Source: Nocardia jinanensis (lineage in GTDB: Bacteria > Actinomycetota > Actinomycetes > Mycobacteriales > Mycobacteriaceae). From it: DNA of 64,000 nucleotides. The stretch's first letter is position 1, and each line of letters starts with the position of its first letter. The DNA is taken from positions 1 through 64,000 of the forward strand of contig NZ_BMMH01000020.1 in the NCBI RefSeq assembly GCF_014645735.1. The letters run 5' to 3'. Shown piece after piece: positions 16,782-26,042 of this stretch. The notes under the pieces are model-generated. The model made no database searches. It was not told the origin of the DNA and saw only the letters and a program-made list of their open reading frames with translations. Both the position numbers and the translations under genes were made by a program.

Positions 16782-18794
16782 ATGACGACGAGTCGCGGCG
16801 CGCGGTTGGTGCGTCAGGTCGGGGCCGGAGTCGGCGAAGCGGTGCTGGCGACGGTGGTCGCCGTAGTGGTGGTCGCCGTGGGGCTGATCGCGTTCTCACT
16901 GGTGCAGTGGCCGGCGTTCAATTCTTCCAACGTGGTGCGCGCCCTGACCACGGTGGGCCAGGTAGGGGCGGCGGCGCTGATCGCGGGTTCGATCGCCCTG
17001 CTGCGGTCGCGGCGGTCGCGACGGCTGGCGAAACTGCTGTCCTGGACCGGTATCTCGGCGTTCGTGACGGTAACCCTCGGGATGCCGCTCGCGGCGACGA
17101 AGCTGTACCTGTTCGGGATCTCGGTGGATCAGGAGTTCCGTACCGAGTACCTGACCCGGCTCACCGACAGTGCCGCGCTGCGCGATATGACCTACGCCGA
17201 TCTGCCGCCCTTCTATCCGGCGGGCTGGTTCTGGCTCGGCGGCCGCGTGGCGAATCTGCTCGGGATGGACGGCTGGGAGGTTTTCAAGCCGTACGCGATC
17301 GGATCGATCGCGGTGGCGGCGGTGGTTTCGCTGGTGCTGTGGACCCGCCTGATCCGGGCGGACTGGGCGGTGGGAGTCACCAGCGCGGTGACCGCGGTGG
17401 CGGTCACCTACGCCGCCCCCGAGGCCTACGGTGCGGTGATCGCCATCCTGCTGCCGCCGGTTCTGGTCATGGCCTGGGGAGCGCTGTATCGGCCCGCCGA
17501 ACTCACCCGTACCACCGCGAAAACCGAGGACGCGCCGAGCGGTGATCCGACCGCGGGTGGCTGGGCGGCGGTGGTGGGCACCGGACTGTTCCTGGGGATC
17601 GCCGCAGCCTGCTACACGCTGTATTTCGCCTTCGCGGTGTTCACCGTCGTGCTCATGGCGGTGGTGGCCGCCGGACTCGGCCTGCGGGCGCGCTACGCCG
17701 CCCGGACACCGCGCCGGATCGCGGCACACACCGGGGAGTCGCACGCGCCGGTGGGCAGTGCCGGGCAGGCGATCGGCGCTCCGCTGCTGCGTCTGATCGT
17801 GATGGGGGTTATCGCCGCACTGGTCGCGCTGCCGGTGTTCCTGCCGTTCCTGATACGCATGCTGGACCGGCCGAAGCTGCAGTCCGGCGGCGCGTTCCAC
17901 TATCTGCCCGAGGCCGGATCCGAACTGCCGATGCCGATGGCGCATTTCTCGCTGCTGGGTGCGCTGTGCCTGGTCGGTGTCATCTGGTTGGTGATGCGTG
18001 CGAGCTCGTCGCGGCGCGCCCAGTCGCTCGGGCTCGGTGTGCTCGCGGTGTATCTGTGGTCGCTGCTGTCGATGCTGGCGACGGCGGCCGGCTCGACGCT
18101 GCTGTCCTTCCGGTTGGAACCGGTGCTGCTGGTGCTGCTCGCGGCCGCGGGCGGGTTCGGTTTCGTGGAGGGCGCCCGCGCGGTCTATCAGGCGCTCAAC
18201 GAACCGGCGCGGTTCCGCTGGGTGGCCATCGTGCTGGCGACAGTGGGTGCGCTCGCCTACTGCCAGGACATCCCACATGTCCTGGCACCGGAGATCACCA
18301 CCGCTTACACCGATACCGATGGCGACGGAAACCGTGCCGACCAGCGCGACCCCTCCGCTGTCCGGCACTACCGCAACATCGACAACGAACTGCGGGCGCA
18401 GACGGGTCGTGAGCCGTCGCAGAATGTGGTGCTCACCGGGGACACCACCTTCCTCGCCTACTATCCGTACTTCGGTTTCCAGGGGATGACCTCGCACTAC
18501 GCCAACCCGCTGGCCGACTACGCCGATCGATCCGCGGCTATAGAGGCGTGGAGCGAAAAGGCCACACCGGATGAACTTCTCGATGCGATGAATGCCGCGC
18601 CGTGGCGCGCACCCGACGCCTTCCTGTTCCGTCGCAGTGGTGACGAGTACACGCTGCGGCTGGCCGCCGATGTTTATCCGAACGATCCGAACGTCAAGCG
18701 CTACACCGTCGCGTTCCCGGCGAAATTGTTCGACGACCCGCGGTTCACCACCACCGATATCGGTCCCTTCACCCTGGTCGTCGTGAAACGTTGA
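16782..18794 (+). CDS. aftA: Galactan arabinofuranosyltransferase AftA
   Basis: Membrane glycosyltransferase of the GT-C type, 670 residues, that adds the first arabinofuranose residues to the galactan chain from DPA. It has many hydrophobic helices in the first two thirds and a soluble C-terminal domain of about 190 residues. Family-like stretches are LYLFGISVDQEFRTEYL near residue 110, the conserved ADLPPFYPAGWFW loop, and the C-terminal TFLAYYPYFGFQGMTSHYANPLADY part. ATG 16782 follows GGAGGT. Position between two emb genes supports the assignment; in M. tuberculosis aftA precedes embC. Confidence 0.92.
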   Translation: MTTSRGARLVRQVGAGVGEAVLATVVAVVVVAVGLIAFSLVQWPAFNSSNVVRALTTVGQVGAAALIAGSIALLRSRRSRRLAKLLSWTGISAFVTVTLGMPLAATKLYLFGISVDQEFRTEYLTRLTDSAALRDMTYADLPPFYPAGWFWLGGRVANLLGMDGWEVFKPYAIGSIAVAAVVSLVLWTRLIRADWAVGVTSAVTAVAVTYAAPEAYGAVIAILLPPVLVMAWGALYRPAELTRTTAKTEDAPSGDPTAGGWAAVVGTGLFLGIAAACYTLYFAFAVFTVVLMAVVAAGLGLRARYAARTPRRIAAHTGESHAPVGSAGQAIGAPLLRLIVMGVIAALVALPVFLPFLIRMLDRPKLQSGGAFHYLPEAGSELPMPMAHFSLLGALCLVGVIWLVMRASSSRRAQSLGLGVLAVYLWSLLSMLATAAGSTLLSFRLEPVLLVLLAAAGGFGFVEGARAVYQALNEPARFRWVAIVLATVGALAYCQDIPHVLAPEITTAYTDTDGDGNRADQRDPSAVRHYRNIDNELRAQTGREPSQNVVLTGDTTFLAYYPYFGFQGMTSHYANPLADYADRSAAIEAWSEKATPDELLDAMNAAPWRAPDAFLFRRSGDEYTLRLAADVYPNDPNVKRYTVAFPAKLFDDPRFTTTDIGPFTLVVVKR

Positions 18795-18844
18795 GCGATG
18801 GCGGCCGCCACGGCCGCAGTCCGCGCCAGGAATGTCCACCGGGC

Positions 18845-18952
18845 GTACCTCCGCCTACGCTCCGGCCGTGCGCGTTGTGCGTACCTCCGCCTACGCTGCG
18901 GCCGTGCGCGTTGTGCGTACCTCCGCCTACGCTGCGGCCGTGCGCGTTGCGC
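18845..18952 (+). repeat. 36-bp tandem repeat upstream of embC
   Basis: Three near-identical units begin at 18845, 18881 and 18917, each with TACCTCCGCCTACGCT and GGCCGTGCGCGTTG. At least two degenerate units follow to about 19060. The period is twelve codons and the frame stays open into embC, so it could encode an N-terminal extension of repeats like RTSAYAAAVRVV. The canonical Emb N-terminus only begins at 19090, so I treat the repeat as intergenic. Confidence 0.85.
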
Positions 18953-19089
18953 CCACCCGGCCCCCGCTTCGGCTATGTGCGTTTCGCGCACCTCGGTCTC
19001 CGTTCCGGGCCGTGCGCGTTCTGCGTGCCGCACCGCCGCTGCGGCCGTGCGCGGCCCGGCGGATCGAGCACCGATTAGAGTCGAGCCCC

Positions 19090-22000
19090 GTGCGACCGGA
19101 CCGATCTCCTCGAGCGTTGAACCGTATCCGCCTGCTGGCTCTGGTTTCCGGGCTACTCGGGTTCGTGCTGGCGATTGCGGCGCCGCTGCTGCCGGTACGC
19201 CAGGACCGGACCAGCCTGGACTGGCCGCAGGCGGGCGCCGCCAGTGTCGAGGCGCCGCTGGTGAGCTATCAGCCGCTGCGACTGGATCTCACAGTGCCGT
19301 GCACGGTGCTGAGCGGCGCCGAGGGCACCGTGGTGGAGACGGTTCCCGACGGTTCGGGGCAGTCATCGGCGCGGGGGCTGCGCGTCACGGTTACCGGCGA
19401 CACCCTGTCGGTGGTGCTGCGTGATGTACCGCTGCTCGCTGCCGAGCGCGCCGAACTGGGTCGCTGCCAGGCGCTGACCGTCAACTCGTCGGCCGCCGTG
19501 ACCACCGCGGAGCTCACCGGCGCCACTCGCGCGGACGGAACACCGTTCCGCGCGGAGGTGGGCCGGGATATCCGGCCGCAGATGGTCGGGGTGTTCACCG
19601 ACCTCCCCGCGGCGCAACTCGACGGTATCCGGTTGCACGCCGATATCGATTCCCGTTTCACCTCGTCGCCGACCCCGCTCAAGACCGCCGCCATCGTCGG
19701 CGCGGTGGTGTTCACGGTGCTCGCCCTGATCGCGCTGCATCTGCTCGACACCACCGACGGGCGCCGCGCCCGCCGCTTCCTGCCCGCGCACTGGTGGCGG
19801 TTCCGGCTCGCCGACGGTGCGGTACTCGGTGTACTGGTCGGCTGGCACATCATCGGGGCCAACACCTCCGACGACGGCTACATCCTGAACATGGCCAGGG
19901 TCTCGGAGAAGTCCGGGTACCTGGCGAACTACTACCGCTGGTTCGGGGTTCCGGAGGCGCCGTTCGGCTGGTCCTACGAGGTACTGGCCTGGATGACCCG
20001 TATCTCGGAGTCGAGCCCGTGGATGCGGCTGCCCACCCTGCTGGCCGGGATCGTGTGCTGGCTGGTGATCAGCCGGGAGGTGCTGCCCCGGCTGGGCGCC
20101 CGGGTCCGGGGTAACCAGATCGCCTTGTGGACCGCCGGTCTGGTGTTCCTGGCGTTCTGGCTGCCCTATGACAACGGTCTGCGCCCGGAACCGCTGATCG
20201 CCGCCGGCGCGTTGCTCACCTGGTGTTCGATCGAACGCGCGATCGCCACCGCGCGGCTACTGCCCGCGGCGGTCGCGGTGCTCATCGCGGCGTTCTCGCT
20301 GGCCGCCGGGCCGACCGGCCTGATCTGTATCGCCGCGCTGATCGCCGGATCCCGTCCCGTTCTGCAGATCATCATCGCCCGCGCTCGGGGTGGAGCCTCA
20401 CGTGGGCAGGCGTTGTGGCGTTACACGAGCCTCATCGCGCCGGGTCTGGCCGCCGGAACCCTGGTGCTGGTGGTGATCTTCGCCGATCAGACGCTCTCGA
20501 CCGTGCTGGAGGCCACTCGCGTCCGGACCGCGGTCGGGCCGAATGTGGCCTGGTTCGACGAGCGCACCCGCTGGGATTCGCTGCTCATGCTGTCGCCGGA
20601 CGGTTCGCTGGCACGCCGCTTCGGGGTCCTGCTCATGCTGCTGTGCCTGCTGGTCTGCGTTCTGCAGGTGTTGCGGAAGGGCCGGATCCCCGGAACCGCG
20701 CGCGGACCGTCGGTGCGCATCCTGGGCATTGTTTTCGCCTCGCTGCTGCTGATGATGTTCACACCTACCAAGTGGACCCACCATTTCGGCGTGTACGCGG
20801 GCCTGGCCGGTTCGCTGGCCGCGCTGGCCGCGGTCGCGGTGGGTACCAACGGTATCCGGGCGCCGCGCAACCGCGCGTTGTTCGCCGCGGCCGTGCTGTT
20901 CCTGCTGGCGATCACGTTCACCGGGTCGAACGGCTGGTGGTACGTGTCCAGTTACGGCGTCCCGTGGTGGGACAAGGCGCCGCTGATCGCGGGCAAGGGC
21001 CTGTCCACCCTGTTCCTCGGCCTGGCCGTGCTCGCGCTGCTGACGGCGCTGTGGCTGCACTATCGCGCGCCCTATCGCGGCGGTCCGCCGTCGCGTTCGG
21101 CCCGGTACGCCTCGGCGCCGCTCACCGTGGCCGCGGCGCTGCTGGTGCTCTTCGAGATCGCGTCGCTGACCAAGGCCGCGATCGGGCAGTATCCCGCCTA
21201 TTCCGTCGCGAAATCGAATATCCGTGCCCTGGCCGGTGATTCGTGCGGACTGGCCGACGATGTGCTGGTGGAGACCGATACCGCCGATTCGCTGCTGCTG
21301 CCGTACGAGGGCGATCCCGCCGCCGGCCTGATCTCCACCGACCCCGATGCGAAGACCGCCGGATTCACCCCGGACGGGGTCGCCGAAGATCTCACCGCCG
21401 ACGCCGAGGAAACCACCTCCGGAGGTGCGAATTCCGTCGAATCCGATACCGAGAACAAGACCACCGACACCACCGGCGCCGGTACCGGCGGCGGCACCTC
21501 GGTGCAGGCCGGTATCAACGGTTCCACGGTGGCGCTGCCGTTCGGTCTCGACCCGGCCCGGACCCCGGTGCTGGGTAGTTATCAGGACGGTGACCAGCAG
21601 CAGGCCGAGCTCACCACGCAGTGGTACCGCCTGGATCTGACCGACGAGATGCGTGCCGATCCGGCCTACCGGGTGCTCGCCCTCACCACCGCTGGGCGGA
21701 TCAAATCGGTGGATGCCGATGGAGTGCTGACCTACGGTCAGGACCTCACGGTGGAGTACGGGACACGCAACGCCGACGGGAGCATGCAGGTGCTCGGGTC
21801 GGTGACACCGCTCGATATCGGCCCGAATCCTTCGTGGCGCAATCTGCGGGTGCCCCTGGACCAGCTGCCCCGGGAGGCGAACGCGGTCCGCCTGGTGGCG
21901 GTGGACAACGACATCACCGCCCGGCAGTGGCTGGCGGTCACGCCGCCGCGTCTGCCGCGTCTGGCCACGCTGGACTCCGTTGTGGGACACACCGACCCGG

Positions 22001-22344
22001 TCCTGCTGGACTGGCACGTCGGCCTGGCCTTCGCCTGCCAGCGGCCGTTCGATCACAGTCACGGGATCGCGGAGGTGCCACGCTGGCGGATCCTGCCCGA
22101 CCGGGTCGGCTCCGATGCCTCCAATGCGTGGCAGGACCATATCGGGGGCGGTCCTCTCGGCTGGACGGAGTTGCTGCTGGAGGCCGATTCGATCGCGACC
22201 TATCTGTCCGACGACTGGGCCCGGGACTGGGGTTCGCTCGAACGTTTCACCCCGTATCGCCCCGACGCCGGACCGGCCGAACTGACCGTTACCGAGGAGG
22301 ATCGGGGCGGTGCGAGCACCGACGATCCGATCCGCGTGAGCTGA
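19090..22344 (+). CDS. embC: Arabinosyltransferase, EmbC-like
   Basis: Second Emb-family GT-C arabinofuranosyltransferase, 1084 residues, same architecture as the gene at 13170: GT-C Asp pair in ANTSDDGYIL, WTHHFGVYAGLAGS loop and a C-terminal lectin-like domain with DWHVGLAFACQRPF. The N-terminal segment resembles EmbC (DVPLLAAERAELGRCQAL), but it lacks the C-terminal 'SGLW' ending seen in EmbB. EmbC versus EmbA is therefore a best guess. The residue matching EmbB Met306 is Leu278 (GYLANYY). GTG 19090 gives a standard Emb N-terminus; an in-frame ATG at 18832 would prepend tandem repeats. Confidence 0.85.
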   Translation: MRPDRSPRALNRIRLLALVSGLLGFVLAIAAPLLPVRQDRTSLDWPQAGAASVEAPLVSYQPLRLDLTVPCTVLSGAEGTVVETVPDGSGQSSARGLRVTVTGDTLSVVLRDVPLLAAERAELGRCQALTVNSSAAVTTAELTGATRADGTPFRAEVGRDIRPQMVGVFTDLPAAQLDGIRLHADIDSRFTSSPTPLKTAAIVGAVVFTVLALIALHLLDTTDGRRARRFLPAHWWRFRLADGAVLGVLVGWHIIGANTSDDGYILNMARVSEKSGYLANYYRWFGVPEAPFGWSYEVLAWMTRISESSPWMRLPTLLAGIVCWLVISREVLPRLGARVRGNQIALWTAGLVFLAFWLPYDNGLRPEPLIAAGALLTWCSIERAIATARLLPAAVAVLIAAFSLAAGPTGLICIAALIAGSRPVLQIIIARARGGASRGQALWRYTSLIAPGLAAGTLVLVVIFADQTLSTVLEATRVRTAVGPNVAWFDERTRWDSLLMLSPDGSLARRFGVLLMLLCLLVCVLQVLRKGRIPGTARGPSVRILGIVFASLLLMMFTPTKWTHHFGVYAGLAGSLAALAAVAVGTNGIRAPRNRALFAAAVLFLLAITFTGSNGWWYVSSYGVPWWDKAPLIAGKGLSTLFLGLAVLALLTALWLHYRAPYRGGPPSRSARYASAPLTVAAALLVLFEIASLTKAAIGQYPAYSVAKSNIRALAGDSCGLADDVLVETDTADSLLLPYEGDPAAGLISTDPDAKTAGFTPDGVAEDLTADAEETTSGGANSVESDTENKTTDTTGAGTGGGTSVQAGINGSTVALPFGLDPARTPVLGSYQDGDQQQAELTTQWYRLDLTDEMRADPAYRVLALTTAGRIKSVDADGVLTYGQDLTVEYGTRNADGSMQVLGSVTPLDIGPNPSWRNLRVPLDQLPREANAVRLVAVDNDITARQWLAVTPPRLPRLATLDSVVGHTDPVLLDWHVGLAFACQRPFDHSHGIAEVPRWRILPDRVGSDASNAWQDHIGGGPLGWTELLLEADSIATYLSDDWARDWGSLERFTPYRPDAGPAELTVTEEDRGGASTDDPIRVS

Positions 22345-22466
22345 ACGGGGTTGTGCTACATCGAGACTCGTCTATCAAGTGGGATGGCTCACATGTGGGT
22401 TTATTTCCATGAGAGGGAACTGCCGAACGGATGACGAACGGCGGCACGGCCCGTACGCTGGTTCGC

Positions 22467-22628
22467 ATGACTTCGGCCTTCGACGATATGGAACTGCGCG
22501 ATCTCGTCGGTCTGCTCACCGATGAGGAGCAAAAGGAACTACGACCCTCGGTATTACGCGTCCTCGGGCGCTTGCCGTCTCAGGAGGTGCTGCGCCGCGA
22601 ACTGGGCCAGCGAATGACACGCGTGTGA
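22467..22628 (+). CDS. Small acidic hypothetical protein
   Basis: A 53-residue protein (MTSAFDDMELRDL...) with amphipathic helical character and many Glu/Arg. I do not recognise a family. The ATG at 22467 is preferred to the in-frame one at 22431. It lies alone between embC and the dprE2 terminator; spacing and codon use suggest a real gene, but the evidence is modest. Confidence 0.5.
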   Translation: MTSAFDDMELRDLVGLLTDEEQKELRPSVLRVLGRLPSQEVLRRELGQRMTRV

Positions 22629-22632
22629 CAGC

Positions 22633-22652
22633 GGCCACGGAATACCGTGGCC
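22633..22652. terminator. Short perfect hairpin
   Basis: GGCCACGG-AATA-CCGTGGCC, an eight-bp stem with a tetraloop, five bases after the stop of the small gene. Probably the terminator for the emb strand. Confidence 0.6.
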
Positions 22653-22673
22653 CGTTGGAAGTACCGAATACGA

Positions 22674-22719
22674 CGAGGGCCGTCGCACACCGGAGAAGAT
22701 CCGGAAGCGACGGCCCTCG
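22674..22719. terminator. Bidirectional terminator near dprE2
   Basis: CGAGGGCCGTCGC (22674-22686) pairs with GCGACGGCCCTCG (22707-22719), and CCGGA/TCCGG nests inside. This long GC stem lies between the convergent emb and dprE transcripts. Confidence 0.75.
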
Positions 22720-22793
22720 AGCTTTCGCGGTGTGACGGTTCCGCCGGTGCGTCCGCGCGGCGCGGACGCGACCCGGGGAAGCCGGACCGTGTA

Positions 22794-23573
22794 TCAGACG
22801 GGCAGCCGGCGGAAGATCGGCCGCGGGATATGGCGCAGGATCATCATCACGTACCGGAACGCTCCCGGCGCCCAGATGAGTTCCTTACCCTTCTCCGAGG
22901 CGGCGACCGCCAGTGCGGCGACCTCTTCCTTGTCGACCGTCAACGGCGCTTCTTTGGCGCCGGTGGCCTTCCAGTGCTCGATCGTGGTGGTGGTGCGCAC
23001 CTGACCCGGCCGGATGACCAGCACCCGCGCGCCGTGCGGGCGCAGCGCCTCGCCGAGACCGAGGTAGAAACCGTCCAGCCCGGCCTTGGTGGAGCCGTAG
23101 ACGAAGTTGGAGCGGCGTACCCGCTCACCGGCCGCCGAGGACATGGCGATGATCCGGCCGAAGCCCTGCGCCTTCATCTTCTCGCCGATCAGTACGCCCA
23201 CCGATACCGCGGCGGTGTAGTTGATCTGCGCGATCTGCACCGCTTTGCGCTGGTCCTGCCACAGTTCCTCGGCATTGCCGAGCAGTCCGAACGCGACGAT
23301 CGCGACATCGATGTCACCGTCGGCCCAGGCCTGGTCGACCACCTTCGGGTGGCTTTCGGTATCGAGGGCGTCGAAATCGATCACATCGACCTGGCTCGCC
23401 CCGGCGGCTTTCGTCTGCGCGACGGCGGTATCGCGCAGCGGGTCGTTCGGGAGCGTGGCCAGCACCACTCGGGCCGGGCCCTTCTTCAGGTACTCCGCGA
23501 CGATCGCGAGGCCGATTTCCGAGGTCCCGCCGAAAAGCAGAATGGACTGCGGATTGCCTACCGCGTTGATCAC
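22794..23573 (-). CDS. dprE2: Decaprenylphosphoryl-2-keto-ribose reductase DprE2
   Basis: Short-chain dehydrogenase of 259 residues that reduces the 2-keto intermediate made by DprE1 to decaprenyl-phospho-arabinose (DPA), the donor for AftA and Emb. It has the NAD-binding motif GGTSEIGLAIV near the N-terminus and the catalytic Ser-Tyr-Lys set in SSAAGE...FVYGSTKAG. The GTG start at 23573 overlaps the dprE1 stop by four bases, which couples their translation. Confidence 0.94.
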   Translation of the reverse strand: MINAVGNPQSILLFGGTSEIGLAIVAEYLKKGPARVVLATLPNDPLRDTAVAQTKAAGASQVDVIDFDALDTESHPKVVDQAWADGDIDVAIVAFGLLGNAEELWQDQRKAVQIAQINYTAAVSVGVLIGEKMKAQGFGRIIAMSSAAGERVRRSNFVYGSTKAGLDGFYLGLGEALRPHGARVLVIRPGQVRTTTTIEHWKATGAKEAPLTVDKEEVAALAVAASEKGKELIWAPGAFRYVMMILRHIPRPIFRRLPV

Positions 23574-25051
23574 TGAAGCTCCAGCCTTCTCGCCATATCG
23601 GATATGAAAACGCCTGTCGGGTCGACGCTGCGGCGCACCTTGATCCACTCGTCGATCCGGGGGTACATCTGATGGAAGGCTTCGGCGGTGGTGCGCGAAT
23701 CCTTACCGGTGTAGAGCCGCCCGCCGAATTCCAGGACCCGCTTGTCCAGTTCGGTGACGAACTCGTTGAGCCCGGGCGCGATCGGGAAGTCGAGGCAGAC
23801 GTTCCAGCCCGGGATCGGGAAGCTCAGCGGCGCCTGATTGCCCTCGCCGAACAGTTTGAACACATTGAGGAACGAGTAGTGCCCGCTGGCCTGGATATCG
23901 ATCAGGATCTGCCGGAACTCCGCAACCGCCTCCGGCGGCACCACGAACTGGTACTGCAGGAACCCTCGCGACCCGTAGGCCCGGTTCCATTCGCCCAGCA
24001 TATCGAGCGGATGGTAGAAGGCTGTCAGATCCTGCGGCTTCTGCCGATAGGTCGCGCCCTTGCGGTACCAGATCTCGGTGGCGAGGGTGAAGGTCTTATT
24101 GTTGAGCAGGCCGTTCGGGAAGACATCCGGGAAGGTGAGGAAGGTCTTCCCGGTGAATCCCAGCGGGTTCTTCTGCAGTTTCTTCGGCAGCTGGTCCAAT
24201 TTGGCCAGCGAACCGCGTGAGATCACCGCCCGGCCCAGTTTCGGCATCGGGCTGAGCGCGTCGAACCAGGCCGAGCTGTACTCGTAGTTGTCCTCGGTGC
24301 CGTCGCTGTGGAACGCGATGGTCTCGTCGAGGCCCGCGGTCACATCGCCGTCGGCGATGAAGTACGCGGTTTCGGTCGGGGTCATCTCGATCGTCGCGCG
24401 CAGGATGATGCCGGTGAGACCGCAGCCGCCGACCGTGGCCCAGAAGAGCTTGGCGTTCTTCTTCGGGCCGACGGTCTGCACCTCGCCGTCGGCGGTGAGC
24501 AGCTGGATCGAGCGCACATGGTTGCCGAAGCTGCCGGCGCTGTGATGGTTCTTACCGTGGATATCGGAGCCGATGGCGCCGCCCACGGTCACCTGCCGGG
24601 TGCCGGGCAGGACCGGTACCCACAGGCCGAACGGGAGGGCGGCCTTCATCAACTGGTCGAGGGTGACACCCGCGTCGACGTCCACCAGCCGGGTGTCCTG
24701 ATCGATGCGGTGGATCTTGTTCAGGGCGGTCATATCGATGACCAGCCCGCCCGCGTTCTGCGCGTTGTCGCCGTAGGATCGGCCGAGCCCGCGGGCGATC
24801 ACACCACGCCGCAGATGCTCCGGTTTGCCGTCGTTGTCCTCGGCGACCATGGCGACCGCGCGGGCGATGAGTTCGGGATCACTGGTCGAGAGAACCTCGG
24901 CGGTGGTGGCCGCTGTGCGGGCCCATCCGGTGAGCGTCCGGGTTCGCGTGGGTAGGGTGAACCCGGGACCAGCGGTATCTGCGTCGCCGGTCGGCGGGGT
25001 CTCGGTACCGGACGCCTGAGTCGAGGTCGGAGCTTTCGTGGACATCGGCAT
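23570..25051 (-). CDS. dprE1: Decaprenylphosphoryl-ribose 2-oxidase DprE1
   Basis: FAD-dependent oxidase of the VAO/GlcD type, 493 residues. It oxidises decaprenyl-phospho-ribose at C2, the first half of its epimerisation to DPA. The FAD domain shows ARGLGRSYGDNAQN and GGAIGSDIHGKNHHSAGS. The benzothiazinone-reactive cysteine (Cys387 of M. tuberculosis) is present in PGWNVCLDFP, residue 419 here. The N-terminus is longer than in mycobacteria, and an alternative ATG at 25045 removes two residues. dprE1-dprE2 form an operon convergent with embC. Confidence 0.95.
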   Translation of the reverse strand: MPMSTKAPTSTQASGTETPPTGDADTAGPGFTLPTRTRTLTGWARTAATTAEVLSTSDPELIARAVAMVAEDNDGKPEHLRRGVIARGLGRSYGDNAQNAGGLVIDMTALNKIHRIDQDTRLVDVDAGVTLDQLMKAALPFGLWVPVLPGTRQVTVGGAIGSDIHGKNHHSAGSFGNHVRSIQLLTADGEVQTVGPKKNAKLFWATVGGCGLTGIILRATIEMTPTETAYFIADGDVTAGLDETIAFHSDGTEDNYEYSSAWFDALSPMPKLGRAVISRGSLAKLDQLPKKLQKNPLGFTGKTFLTFPDVFPNGLLNNKTFTLATEIWYRKGATYRQKPQDLTAFYHPLDMLGEWNRAYGSRGFLQYQFVVPPEAVAEFRQILIDIQASGHYSFLNVFKLFGEGNQAPLSFPIPGWNVCLDFPIAPGLNEFVTELDKRVLEFGGRLYTGKDSRTTAEAFHQMYPRIDEWIKVRRSVDPTGVFISDMARRLELQ

Positions 25052-25096
25052 AGAGGCTACAGGCTGTGTTTGTTTGCGTCGCCTTCGGCGCCGCGG

Positions 25097-25187
25097 GGTC
25101 GGGCCCTATTAACCCCGGTTCTTCACTCCTTCGCTCAGTCGCTGCGCTCCTTCGCTTCGTCGCTCCAGAACCGGGGCGGGCCCGACC
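25097..25187. repeat. Long interrupted inverted repeat upstream of dprE1
   Basis: GGTCGGGCCC (25097-25106) and CCCCGGTTCT (25113-25122) are mirrored by AGAACCGGGG-c-GGGCCCGACC (25167-25187). The loop is full of CTTCGCT/GTCGCT repeats. A further relative of the right arm occurs near 25317. The 457-base gap 25052-25508 otherwise holds the divergent dprE1/gtrA promoters, which I cannot place. Confidence 0.7.
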
Positions 25188-25508
25188 ATGGAGGTCGGCC
25201 ATCCGGAATGGTGGAACGTGAAGGTGTGCCTCGGTCGGTGTGGGTAGGTTGACGACTCTGTGGGTGCTCGGTGGTCGCGGATCTCTGGGCGGTCGGCTAC
25301 ACGTGATCGGTCGCTTCGGAACCGGGGCGGGCCCCGACCACGAAGGGGGACCAATTCTCGGGTTGTGAGCTACCCGCGGGCCCATAGGTGGCTCTGGACA
25401 AGTACATTTCCGTCGGTGGGCTCAGAAAGCAACGCAGTAAGCCGGAGCGCCCGGGTGGCGCCGGATGGCGCCGGGGAAGTTTCCGTCTCGCCCGAGGAGC
25501 CGGTCGCG

Positions 25509-25946
25509 GTGTCCGAGCGGGAGAATCCGGGGGATCCCGGGCCGGAGAGCGCGCAGATCGGTCTGGTGACACAGCTGGTGCGGTTCGCCGTCACCGGCGC
25601 GCTGTCGGCCGTGGTCGACTTCGGGCTGTATGTGCTGCTGCTCGAAGCGGTGGGCCTGCCGGTGAACCCGGCCAAAGCGATCGGTTTCATCGCCGGCACC
25701 ACGACGGCCTACCTGATCAACCGCCGCTGGACCTTCAACGCGGAGCCGAGCCGGACCAGGTTCATCGCGGTGGTGATCCTCTACGCGCTGACCTTCTGCG
25801 TGCAGGTCGGTATCAATTGGATCTTCTACCACGCCTTCGACGAGGGCGTGTGGTGGCGCGTCCCGCTGGCCTATGTCATCGCCCAGGGCACGGCCACGGT
25901 GATCAACTTCGTGGTCCAGCGCCTGGTCATCTTCCGTATCCGTTAG
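25509..25946 (+). CDS. GtrA-family membrane protein (Rv3789-like)
   Basis: Small GtrA/DPMS-accessory protein, 145 residues from GTG 25509, which follows GAGGAG. Four hydrophobic helices: LVRFAVTGALSAVVDFGLYV, the AKAIGFIAGTTTAYLINR stretch, VVILYALTFCVQVGINWI and a last one ending VVQRLVIF. The NRRWTF motif after helix two is typical. The M. tuberculosis homologue Rv3789 also sits beside dprE1 and has been proposed to flip DPA or recruit AftA. An earlier GTG at 25416 is possible but lacks a ribosome-binding site. Confidence 0.88.
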   Translation: MSERENPGDPGPESAQIGLVTQLVRFAVTGALSAVVDFGLYVLLLEAVGLPVNPAKAIGFIAGTTTAYLINRRWTFNAEPSRTRFIAVVILYALTFCVQVGINWIFYHAFDEGVWWRVPLAYVIAQGTATVINFVVQRLVIFRIR

Positions 25947-25960
25947 TTCCGCACACCGCA

Positions 25961-25994
25961 GAGCCCCGGCCGTCCAGCAGGACGACCGGGGCTC
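25961..25994. terminator. Hairpin terminator
   Basis: GAGCCCCGGCCGTCC and GGACGACCGGGGCTC pair with one mismatch around AGCA, between two convergent genes. Confidence 0.75.
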
Positions 25995-26042
25995 ACTGCT
26001 GTGGGGGTTCTTCGGATGCCGCGGATGATCGCGGCAGGTACC

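Noticed and set aside
18832..19089. N-terminal extension of EmbC
   Set aside because: It consists of tandem repeats and ends where the standard Emb N-terminus begins; kept as possible, not as the call.
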